Source: an uncultured Ignavibacteria bacterium
GTDB taxonomy: Bacteria > Bacteroidota > Ignavibacteria > Tepidaquicellales > Tepidaquicellaceae
DNA: 64,000 bases
Direction: 5' to 3'
NCBI GenBank assembly: GCA_937974175.1
Contig: CALJIG010000027.1
Location: 30,655-94,654, forward strand
Part shown: positions 1-7,603 of the stretch, in pieces
Numbering within the stretch: position 1 is the first letter of the stretch
Layout: each line of letters starts with the position of its first letter
Program-made: the position numbers and the translations under genes
The notes under the pieces: generated by a model
Databases searched by the model: none
Told to the model about the DNA's origin: nothing
The model's input: only the letters and a program-made list of their open reading frames with translations

Positions 1-239
1 AAGTTTTGAACATGATGAAGCTTTCCGAGCACGGAAAATATTTAGTTGAGCTGGGATTTGAAAACGATTTAGTATTCTGCTCTACAATAGACAGCATTCC
101 AAGTATTCCTATGTTAAAAGGCGGAATAATAAAGCTGAAAGAGCAGTTCGAAGGCGAATCGAATCAAAAAGCTCAGATGAAAAAATTAAGCCTTACAACG
201 GATAAAGAAGAAGTCAGTACAACAAAAGATGTTGCCTGA
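1..239 (+). CDS. C-terminal end of a probable 2-phosphosulfolactate phosphatase (ComB-like), cut by window edge
   Basis: The reading frame is open to the left edge, so this is the 3' part of a longer gene and the first TTG/ATG codons need not be starts. The visible part carries a pattern of the kind S-x-HG-x-x-L-x-x-LGF-x-x-DL-x-x-C-S-x-x-D followed by a P-x-L-x-x-G segment. I associate this with the C-terminus of ComB family phosphatases, which dephosphorylate 2-phosphosulfolactate. After about residue 50 the sequence is hydrophilic and probably a tail. It ends at TGA (237-239), followed at once by TAA. The ftsK gene starts 54 bp downstream on the same strand. Only about 75 residues are visible, so the family call is tentative. 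Confidence 0.5.
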   Translation, partial: VLNMMKLSEHGKYLVELGFENDLVFCSTIDSIPSIPMLKGGIIKLKEQFEGESNQKAQMKKLSLTTDKEEVSTTKDVA

Positions 240-293
240 TAAAGAATAGAAATACGGAAACAAAAGAACAGATAAAAATAAAAGGTAAGCATC

Positions 294-2915
294 ATGGCAC
301 GCACTGCGAAAATAAAAGCAAAAGAAACCCGTCGCTCTAAACCACAGAAAGAGGACTTTGAAATCTCTGCCGACGCTAAAAAGCAGATGCTGGGATTTTT
401 ATTAATTGTCCTTAGCGTTTTACTTTTTCTTTCGCTTGTAACTTTCTCACCCAAAGATTCTACATTAATAGATACATTCGAGTTAAGGAAATTATTCAAT
501 TTTAAAAATGCCGAGCAATGCTATAACTGGCTTGGCATCGGCGGCGCTTATGTATCCGCCTTTTTCATCAGAGATTTCTTCGGCTACTATTCAATTTTTA
601 TTCCCGTAATTTTGTTTGCAATCGGCTTTCCTCTCCTATGGAAAAAACCCTTAGGGCGTTATATTCAGTTCAGCATCTTTGCATTTTTTATGATGGTGAT
701 ATTGGGAATATCTACCGGAATTTTAAAAATTATTGCCGGGACGAATACAGGCTTTCTTCAGTATGCAGGCGGCGCAGGCGATACGTGGGCAACAATTTTT
801 TACAAGATACTCGGCGGATTCGGAGCATCAGTTGTATTTATACTTTTATTTGTGCTCGATGCATTTTTAATGATAGACGGAAGCATTGTAAAAACTCTTG
901 CCCGTATAAAATTATTATTTTTAAGATTTATTGAAAGCTTTAAGAAGCATGAAGAAGTACTATCAAATAAACAGATAGAAAAAGAAGCCGAACGAAAAGC
1001 AGTTGAAGACGATAAAATAAAATTAGGATTTATACCGGCTGAACAAGACCCGATAAAAGCGGAGAAAGACAGAATTAAAAAATTGCGCGGAGCAAAAACG
1101 CTGCCTGTTCAGGAGATTGATTTAATTAAAGAGACTGAAATTAATCGTCCGAAAGAAATTGAATCTGCATTTATAAATCTTGAAAGAGACCCTTTTGAAG
1201 TTATTCCGAAAGATGGAATTAAACCTGAATTAAATGATGAAATAAAAGAAGAGCCTAAGCTAAAACAAAAAGTAAAATCAGAAAGGCTGAAGAAGAAGGA
1301 AGCGCCTAACTTTGAAGACGCATTTGTCGGTACGGAAATAAATAAAGGTGATAAAACTGAAATTGATATAAATCCCGAAAACTCAAATGAGCTTGAAGGA
1401 CTTATGGGAAAAGACGAAGATGATTTTATAGAAGAAAAGCTTGAAGGATATAAATTCCCGGGTATCGATTTATTAATCGAGCAGACAAAGGAAGAGCTTG
1501 AAGTAATTCCCGATGAAGAATTAACCGGCAACGGAAGATTATTACAGGAAAAGTTATTAAAGTTCGGAATTGAAATTGAAAAAGTATTCGCGACTCCCGG
1601 ACCGGTTGTTACTTTATATGAACTTGTACCGGCTGCCGATGTAAAACTTTCCAAAATAGAATCATTACAGGATGATATTGCCCTTGCCATGAAGGCGAAG
1701 GGAATAAGATTAATTATTCCTATTCCGGGCAAAGGAACTGTCGGTGTTGAAATCCCGAACCGCAAAGCGCAGATGGTGAGAATACGCTCGCTTGTTTCAT
1801 CGCAGAGATATGCTTCAACAGATAAGCTTCTTCCGATTGCTATGGGTAAAACTATAGACGGCGAAGTGTTTATTGATGATCTTGCAAAAATGCCGCACGT
1901 ATTGATTGCCGGAGCAACAGGCTCGGGTAAGTCAGTTGGTATTAATACAATTATTGCAAGTTTGATTTACAAAATGCATCCTTCGGATTTAAAGTTTGTG
2001 ATGATTGACCCGAAGAAAATTGAGCTTAACTTATACTCTAAATTAAAGAAGCATTATCTTGCTTCTTCCAGTGATATTAATGAAAGCATTGTTACAAGTC
2101 CGCAGAATGCAGTGAGCATTTTAAAAAGCCTTACTGTAGAAATGGATAACCGATATGATAAACTTGCCAATGCAGGAGTACGAAACATCGAAGCTTACAA
2201 TGTAAAGTATAAAGAAGGAAAGCTTACAAGTAATGAGTTTATACGACATAAAAAAATGCCGTACATAGTTGTTATAATCGATGAGCTTGCCGACCTTATG
2301 ATTACCGCTAAAAAAGATATTGAAGAGCCTATTGCACGTCTTGCGCAGATGGCGAGAGCTGTTGGTATTCACTTAGTCGTTGCAACGCAGAGACCATCGA
2401 CTGACGTTATTACCGGTGTTATTAAAGCAAACTTCCCTGTGAGAATTGCATATCAGGTTGCTTCGCAGATTGATTCACGAACTATTATGGATATGAAAGG
2501 CGCTGAGCAGCTGCTGAGAAACGGAGACATGCTTTACATGTCATCTTCATCACAGAAGCCGATTAGAATTCAGAACGCATTTATCTCCACTGAAGAGTGC
2601 GAGCTTATAGCAGAGTTTGTTGATGCGCAGGTCGGGTTTAAAAAACCTTATTTACTTCCTTCACTTATAGAGAGAAGAACATTTAACGGCGAAGATGAAG
2701 AGAGAGATGAATTGTTTGAAGAAGCAGCAAGACTTGTTGTGAAGCTCGGACAGTGTTCGACATCTACATTGCAAAGAAGGCTGAAGCTCGGGTATGCAAG
2801 AGCAGCACGCATTGTTGACCAGATGGAAACTGCAGGAATTGTCGGCAGCGGCAACGGCGCCAAAGGCAGAGAGATACTTGTCGGTGAAGAGGATTTAGAA
2901 GGAATATTTTATTAA
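294..2915 (+). CDS. ftsK: DNA translocase FtsK/SpoIIIE
   Basis: An 873-residue hexameric ATP-dependent DNA pump at the division septum, which clears chromosome termini and activates dimer resolution. Hydrophobic segments lie around residues 32-51, 81-116, 123-146 and 172-195, giving the usual N-terminal membrane domain. A charged linker (about 205-400) follows, then the alpha/beta motor with Walker A GATGSGKS at 540-547 and Walker B IIDELADL with Asp near 663. The C-terminal gamma winged helix (about 815-860) includes QRRLKLGYARAARIVDQME, the DNA-orienting domain. The ATG is preceded by an AAAGGTAAG ribosome-binding site about 6 bp upstream. Length and domain order are complete. The next gene starts 16 bp after the stop. 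Confidence 0.97.
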   Translation: MARTAKIKAKETRRSKPQKEDFEISADAKKQMLGFLLIVLSVLLFLSLVTFSPKDSTLIDTFELRKLFNFKNAEQCYNWLGIGGAYVSAFFIRDFFGYYSIFIPVILFAIGFPLLWKKPLGRYIQFSIFAFFMMVILGISTGILKIIAGTNTGFLQYAGGAGDTWATIFYKILGGFGASVVFILLFVLDAFLMIDGSIVKTLARIKLLFLRFIESFKKHEEVLSNKQIEKEAERKAVEDDKIKLGFIPAEQDPIKAEKDRIKKLRGAKTLPVQEIDLIKETEINRPKEIESAFINLERDPFEVIPKDGIKPELNDEIKEEPKLKQKVKSERLKKKEAPNFEDAFVGTEINKGDKTEIDINPENSNELEGLMGKDEDDFIEEKLEGYKFPGIDLLIEQTKEELEVIPDEELTGNGRLLQEKLLKFGIEIEKVFATPGPVVTLYELVPAADVKLSKIESLQDDIALAMKAKGIRLIIPIPGKGTVGVEIPNRKAQMVRIRSLVSSQRYASTDKLLPIAMGKTIDGEVFIDDLAKMPHVLIAGATGSGKSVGINTIIASLIYKMHPSDLKFVMIDPKKIELNLYSKLKKHYLASSSDINESIVTSPQNAVSILKSLTVEMDNRYDKLANAGVRNIEAYNVKYKEGKLTSNEFIRHKKMPYIVVIIDELADLMITAKKDIEEPIARLAQMARAVGIHLVVATQRPSTDVITGVIKANFPVRIAYQVASQIDSRTIMDMKGAEQLLRNGDMLYMSSSSQKPIRIQNAFISTEECELIAEFVDAQVGFKKPYLLPSLIERRTFNGEDEERDELFEEAARLVVKLGQCSTSTLQRRLKLGYARAARIVDQMETAGIVGSGNGAKGREILVGEEDLEGIFY

Positions 2916-2931
2916 AATCTAACTTATAATT

Positions 2932-3573
2932 ATGGCAAATGAAGATATTAAGTATTTAACAGACGAAGTAGCTGGACTCTTAAATTATATTCGTAATTTA
3001 ATTTTAAACAAACAATTTGATTTCAATAATAAGCAACAAAGGCAAAAATGGGATGAAATGGTAGATAAAGCTTTTGAGTTACATAAGTTAGTTAATCCTA
3101 AGCATAGTAAAACAATGTTAAGGAATCGAGGTGTTGATCCTAATACTCGCGAATTTTATAATCATATTCATCCTATTGAAGATTTATTAGCTATTATTGC
3201 TAATCCTAATATTAATGATATTCCAGAAGATAAAACTCTAGGTACTGAATTTTCCATTAAAATATTTTCCCGACGTTGGAATCATGAAGATGTTTATAAA
3301 TTTTTAAGAACATTTAATGGATGGTCAATTTCTAATTTAAGTGGAAAAGTCCAATGTGATAAAAAAGGCTATCCTGCTCTCTATATCATGTTAAACCATG
3401 ATTCAATAAACTATCCTGAATCGTTACCAAATTATTTGGAATGGTTATGGGATCAAGCTCAGGAAATAGGGTTGGATTATAACCAAGTTCAGGAAGAACT
3501 AAGTAGATTAGCGGATTGGATAAATATATGTGAAAAAAACTCTCCTAAAGGAATTTTTGAGGATTATAAATAA
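2932..3573 (+). CDS. Protein of unknown family, first gene of a cyclase-like/Fic unit
   Basis: I do not recognise this 213-residue protein. It has no signal peptide or membrane segment and looks soluble. The N-terminal 60 residues are helical and charged. A central part holds an HIHPIEDLL segment near residue 80, followed by an FSIKIFSRRW strand-like stretch (about 107-116). The C-terminal 60 residues are rich in Trp, Leu and acidic residues. It starts 16 bp after ftsK, and its TAA stop overlaps the ATG of the next gene (TAATG), which suggests translational coupling with the cyclase-like protein. By eye the gene is more AT-rich, with more A/T-ending codons, than ftsK, hinting at acquisition. 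It could be a sensor, substrate or effector for the downstream enzymes; nothing in the sequence decides which. Confidence 0.75.
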   Translation: MANEDIKYLTDEVAGLLNYIRNLILNKQFDFNNKQQRQKWDEMVDKAFELHKLVNPKHSKTMLRNRGVDPNTREFYNHIHPIEDLLAIIANPNINDIPEDKTLGTEFSIKIFSRRWNHEDVYKFLRTFNGWSISNLSGKVQCDKKGYPALYIMLNHDSINYPESLPNYLEWLWDQAQEIGLDYNQVQEELSRLADWINICEKNSPKGIFEDYK

Positions 3574-4382
3574 TGGACATTAAGAAAATTGAACATATTC
3601 CAGAAATTGAAAACTTAAAGATAAAAGGTGCAGAAGAAATTGAAGATTCAAAAAGGGAAGAAGATGCTAAAAAAATTGAAATTGTTCCTAATCAGGGTGT
3701 AGTTACTATTTTAGATATTTTAGGATGGAAAGGAATTTGGCAAAGGAACAAAAATGCTCTTCAAGATTTAGACGATCTTGTAAATGAAATAGAAACCTTT
3801 GCTTCAAGTTCATCTAAACTTTTTCGAAATTTCCAAAAGTTTGGTGTTGAGGATAATATTACGAAAGTAATGGTTATTTCTGATACTATAGTAATAACTA
3901 CTAGTGCTGAAGAAAATGATTCTAATAATGCTCTTGATTTACATGGACTTATATGTAAAGATGCAATCCCTTATTCTATTATGAAAGGAATTCCTGTTAG
4001 AGGTGCAACATGTTATGGTGAATTTGCAACAGGAAAAGGAATAAATAGTTTTGTGGGAAAAGCAGTGGATGAAGCTGCCTCATGGCATGAAACAACAGAT
4101 TGGATTGGGGTAATAATGACACCTTCAGCTAAATATTCATATCATACTCCTACAGAAGATTATTGGAAAGAAACCGACCCGCCGTTTAAGAATAATCTGA
4201 AATTTTCGACATATGGCGTAAATTGGATTAATCAAGAAGATTTATCTCTACAAGAAATTTTAAAAGCATTTATTAATTTAAGTCCAATTATTCCGGACAT
4301 TGTAAATAAATTTGAAAATACAATAAAATTTATTACACCAGAAAAATCAGCAACACATAAAAAAAATATTTTGCCTGAATAA
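3573..4382 (+). CDS. Divergent class III nucleotide-cyclase-like protein
   Basis: A 269-residue soluble protein. After a charged N-terminus (1-40), the fold elements of a class III nucleotidyl cyclase can be followed. Strand VVTILDILGWKG has Asp48 in the position of the first metal ligand. Hairpin VMVISDTIVITT has Asp104 in the position of the second. Strand GIPVRGATCYGE (139-150) and helix FVGKAVDEAASWHE (160-173) match the RxxIhxG and GxxVNxAxRL regions of cyclases. This is inferred from motif order only; the product nucleotide is unknown. It overlaps the upstream gene by one base, and the Fic gene begins 2 bp after its stop. Class III-like cyclases next to unknown small proteins occur in anti-phage Pycsar loci, which makes a signalling or defence role possible. 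Alternatively it is a catalytically dead regulator. Confidence 0.6.
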   Translation: MDIKKIEHIPEIENLKIKGAEEIEDSKREEDAKKIEIVPNQGVVTILDILGWKGIWQRNKNALQDLDDLVNEIETFASSSSKLFRNFQKFGVEDNITKVMVISDTIVITTSAEENDSNNALDLHGLICKDAIPYSIMKGIPVRGATCYGEFATGKGINSFVGKAVDEAASWHETTDWIGVIMTPSAKYSYHTPTEDYWKETDPPFKNNLKFSTYGVNWINQEDLSLQEILKAFINLSPIIPDIVNKFENTIKFITPEKSATHKKNILPE

Positions 4383-4384
4383 AT

Positions 4385-5140
4385 TTGCCTAACCTCACTT
4401 CCATATTATCCTCAATAGATTCTCTTAAATCACGGCTTTATAAAGTTCGTCCGCTAGATTCTACCCAATTAAAAAAAATAAACGAAGCGATTTTTTTAGA
4501 GTACACTTACGATAGCAACCGCATTGAAGGAAATACTTTAACTTTACAGGAAACTGCGTTAATTGTTCAGAAGGGAATCACTATATCAGGAAAAAATTTA
4601 ACGGAGCATCTTGAGGCGATTAATCATTATGAGGCTGTTGAATATATACAGAAAATTGTCGCAGACAAAATAGAATTATCGGACAGAATTTTGAAAGATA
4701 TTCATGCTTTAGTGCTACGGAGCATTGATAAAGATAATGCAGGTAAGTATAGAAATGTGAATGTGAAAATCGCGGGCAGCAGATTTATGCCGGCGGACTC
4801 TGTGAAAGTAATTGATGAAATGGAAAATTATTTTAAGTGGTATAGTGAAAACAAAGATAAACTCCACCCTGTTATACTTTCTGCTGAAATGCATGAGCGT
4901 CTTGTGACGATTCACCCATTTATTGACGGCAACGGAAGAACGGCAAGGCTGGTTATGAATCTGATTTTATTACAAAACGGATTTACAATTGCGAACATAA
5001 TAGGCTCGAATGAGAATCGTTTGAAATATTACAATGCGCTCGAGAAGTGTCAGGTGGAAAATATCTGCGAAGATTTTCATGTATTGGTAGCAGAGACTGT
5101 GGAAAATTCGTTGCATGAATATTTGAAGATTGCAGAATAA
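4385..5140 (+). CDS. Fic family protein (probable AMP transferase, class II, self-inhibited)
   Basis: Fic enzymes transfer AMP or another nucleotide moiety to hydroxyl side chains of target proteins. The catalytic loop HPFIDGNGRTAR lies at residues 177-188, with catalytic His177. The phosphate-binding GNGR is intact. An N-terminal inhibitory motif of the S/TxxxE(G/N) type, SNRIEGN, is at 44-50, placing it in class II (inhibition helix before the core). The only suitable start is TTG at 4385, two bases after the upstream stop, so it is very probably co-transcribed with the cyclase-like gene. Length (251) is typical of compact Fic proteins without an added DNA-binding domain. The partner or target is unknown. 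Confidence 0.9.
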   Translation: MPNLTSILSSIDSLKSRLYKVRPLDSTQLKKINEAIFLEYTYDSNRIEGNTLTLQETALIVQKGITISGKNLTEHLEAINHYEAVEYIQKIVADKIELSDRILKDIHALVLRSIDKDNAGKYRNVNVKIAGSRFMPADSVKVIDEMENYFKWYSENKDKLHPVILSAEMHERLVTIHPFIDGNGRTARLVMNLILLQNGFTIANIIGSNENRLKYYNALEKCQVENICEDFHVLVAETVENSLHEYLKIAE

Positions 5141-5208
5141 TAGTTAGGTTTATGCTTTTCCCATTTCATTTTTAAAACCCACTACGTAGATTTACTTATA
5201 CAATATAG

Positions 5209-5727
5209 TTGAGAAAATTAATCCCAATAATATTACTTACAGTATTCTTTTTTAATTTCTCCGGATATCTCTATTTCTTTTATGTAAGCAAGATGGAGAT
5301 AAATGAAGAAATGAGAGAGATAATCGAAAACGGAATAGAGTTTGAAAAAATAACTCTGCATTTAAGCGATTATAAAAAATACATGATTGAAGAGCACGAA
5401 CTTTTTCTTCACAATAAGCTTTATGATGTTTCAAGAGTAGAAATTGAAGGTGACAGCATAATTTTTTATTGCGTTCACGATGAAAAAGAGCAGGATTTAT
5501 TGGCTTCGCTTGATGTAATATTTGGCATGGGGGAAGAAAACACAAACAACTATAATTCAGACTCAGAGCTTTTAAATTTTTTATACATTTCCAGTATAAT
5601 AAATCAGCAAAACTCGCTGATTAAAAATACAATCTACCTCGCATCCATAAAGGAATTTACACTTTTTTTACAATCACAATCTATAACACCAAATACACAA
5701 CCGCCTAAGCATAATCTATTCACTTAG
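5209..5727 (+). CDS. Small membrane-anchored protein paired with the receptor pseudogene (copy 1)
   Basis: A 172-residue protein with one N-terminal hydrophobic segment (about 3-27) and a short basic start, so it is probably anchored in the inner membrane or exported. The core has the pattern EKITLHxxDxxKY, then E-L-x-x-x-x-KL-x-D, then GDS-I-x-FxCVxDxKE. The same pattern occurs in the paralogue at 6910-7431. I know this as an uncharacterised Bacteroidota family often next to TonB-dependent receptors. It starts with TTG, aligned with the TTG start of the paralogue. Its downstream neighbour is the decayed receptor at 5771, so this copy may have lost its partner. No function is assigned. Confidence 0.7.
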   Translation: MRKLIPIILLTVFFFNFSGYLYFFYVSKMEINEEMREIIENGIEFEKITLHLSDYKKYMIEEHELFLHNKLYDVSRVEIEGDSIIFYCVHDEKEQDLLASLDVIFGMGEENTNNYNSDSELLNFLYISSIINQQNSLIKNTIYLASIKEFTLFLQSQSITPNTQPPKHNLFT

Positions 5728-5770
5728 TTAATCTGTTCTAAAATTTTCTTTAATCATTAAAATTTATTTT

Positions 5771-6745
5771 ATCAAAAGAATAATATTTCTTTGCGCAATA
5801 TTATTCTTGTGCGTTGATTATTGATTTTCGCAAACTGAAAAAGATTCAGTAAAGTATGAAACGGACAACATATTCATTTCGGGTACACGTACCGAACAAA
5901 AACTTATTGATATACCTTATCCTGTAAATCTTATAAATAAAGATGACTTTAAATATTCACGAAACCTCGGAATTAATGACGTACTTTCAACAACGCCGGG
6001 GCTCTTCATGCAGTCAAGATACGGAAATCACGATGTCAGAATTTCTATTAGAGGATTCGGCAGCCGCTCTAATACAGGCATTCGCGGAGTCAGAATGTTA
6101 CTCGACGGAATACCGGAATCCGAGCCCGACGGGCAAACAAGAATAGAGGCAATCGACTTTAATGCTTTAGGCAGCATTGAAGTTACCGGAGGAAATGCTT
6201 CAGCATTATATACAAACGCGCAGGGCGGAGTAATCAATTTTATTTCAAATATTAAATTTTATAAACCACTTGTATGGTCGTTTAATGAATTTGGCGAATT
6301 CGCCGAATTTGGAATGAGAAAGAACAGCTTGAAATTTGGAGCTGCTGCTGACAAATTACGATTCATGTCGACATTCACTTATTCGAACTATAAAGATTAT
6401 CGTGAGCACAGTGAGGAGTACCAAAAGATGTTTAACTCGGTACTGGAAACGGAAGTAGGGTCTGTCTCAACCTTATCTGTGCTCACTAATTTTGTCAGCG
6501 GCGCAATCCGTTTGCCCGGCTCATTAAATCTATCACAATTTGAAACAAACCCCAAACAGGCAAATACTTCCGATAAAGGAAGAGATGCCAAACGCGATTC
6601 AAGGAAAGGCAGACTTGCAGTGAGATTTAACTCAACGTTCTGAAAAAGCCTTAACAATGAAATTGAAGGAACGTGATATGTGACTATTAAAGACTTCGAC
6701 AGGACAGCCCGCACATACAGATTATTCGCAAGATACGGTGTATGA
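5771..6745 (+). pseudogene. Decayed, truncated TonB-dependent receptor (copy 1 of duplicated locus)
   Basis: The frame translates to a clear homologue of the intact receptor at 7604-9730 over signal peptide, plug and early barrel. Shared features include GTRTE, the MQSRYGNHDVRISIRGFGSR plug region, DGIPESEPDGQTR and GAIRLPGSLNL. It is broken in several ways. The start codon position reads ATC (5771) instead of ATG. In-frame TGA stops lie at 5822, 6641, 6674 and 6743. Homology ends at about 6745, where the intact copy still has about 390 residues, so most of the barrel is gone. A 9-bp duplication gives GEFAEFG where the other copy has GEFG. The stretch between the first two stops (5825-6640) remains open. 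Confidence 0.88.
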
Positions 6746-6909
6746 AATTTACTTTTGCATGCATAATTAAAAAACTTACCTTTCAGGAATTTTTAAAAAT
6801 GTTTTATCTGTTTTAGAATAGCTTACATAATAAAACAGCAGACTTTAAATTTTATTACTTTCATTTAAAATAATTCTTGCCTAATTTATATCAAATTCCC
6901 TTTACTGTT

Positions 6910-7431
6910 TTGAAAAAGTTTTTATCGCTTATAATATTATGCGCTTTAGTTTTTAATTTTTGCGGCTTCCTTGTGTATTTTTATGTGAAGCAGCAGATTA
7001 TTTATGCTGAAGTCAGAGCAAAAATGAGCGATACTGCCAATCACGAAAAAATTACTCTTCATAAAGATGATGTGCAAAAATACGCATGGGGAAGAAAAGA
7101 ATTAAAGATTGGCGAGAAGCTTTTTGATATTGTAAAGCAGGAGGCAAAAGGCGACAGTTTAGTTTTTGATTGTGTTAGAGATAAGAAGGAAGAAGCTTTA
7201 TATACTACTCTTGAGAAATTTTTAGACCATAAAGAACAGAAGAAAAAGAATAATGCAAGTGCTCAGATAAACCTTGTTAAATTTTTATTATTAGTAAGCA
7301 TACTACCGCAGCAAAATTATGTTACAAATATAGAACCACATCTTATTTCATTTAAAGAATCTTCCTTAAAGTTTAGTTCTTCGGGGGTTATCCCGGATAC
7401 ACCGCCGCCCCGGCGTCACATCTCCATATAA
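6910..7431 (+). CDS. Small membrane-anchored protein paired with the intact TonB receptor (copy 2)
   Basis: Paralogue of the protein at 5209-5727. It has one N-terminal hydrophobic segment followed by the EKITLHKDDVQKYAW, EKLFDIV and GDSLVFDCVRDKKEE stretches that define the pair. I place the start at TTG 6910, which aligns with the TTG start of copy 1. An upstream in-frame TTG at 6877 would add 11 residues before the membrane segment. The C-terminus ends in a Pro/Arg-rich tail (PPPRRH). It sits 172 bp upstream of the intact receptor on the same strand. The repeated pairing suggests that the two products act together, perhaps in metal or ligand uptake, but this is inference. No known domain was recognised. 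Confidence 0.72.
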   Translation: MKKFLSLIILCALVFNFCGFLVYFYVKQQIIYAEVRAKMSDTANHEKITLHKDDVQKYAWGRKELKIGEKLFDIVKQEAKGDSLVFDCVRDKKEEALYTTLEKFLDHKEQKKKNNASAQINLVKFLLLVSILPQQNYVTNIEPHLISFKESSLKFSSSGVIPDTPPPRRHISI

Positions 7432-7460
7432 TATAATTTAACCAATTTATTGAAGTAATG

Positions 7461-7472
7461 TCCTGTTCAGGA
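7461..7472. promoter_or_regulatory. Perfect 12-bp palindrome upstream of the receptor gene
   Basis: TCCTGTTCAGGA is a perfect inverted repeat (TCCTG, 2-bp spacer, CAGGA) lying about 130 bp upstream of the receptor ATG. A related CTGGACAGG follows at about 7510. It could be an operator for a regulator of the uptake system or a weak hairpin. No consensus was recognised. Confidence 0.3.
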
Positions 7473-7603
7473 TTTATTTCAATCTTCATTTTATTTTAAA
7501 GTAATATTCTGGACAGGTGTTATTGCTTTCGGCTTTTGCTATTGGCATTAATAATATCTGTACGCAGTATTATGTATAACTTATAAATATTAAAAATAAT
7601 TTT

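Noticed and set aside
1109..1765. A 218-codon open frame antisense to ftsK
   Set aside because: Ser/Ile/Phe-rich shadow of the charged linker in ftsK, without a family or start context.
5943..6146. A plus-strand frame overlapping the receptor pseudogene
   Set aside because: It is out of register with the receptor homology, which continues in another frame; it is a by-product of the decay.
5822..6745. Use of UGA as glycine or selenocysteine
   Set aside because: Several genes in the window end at TGA, the receptor also lost its start and C-terminus, and a pseudogene explains the data.
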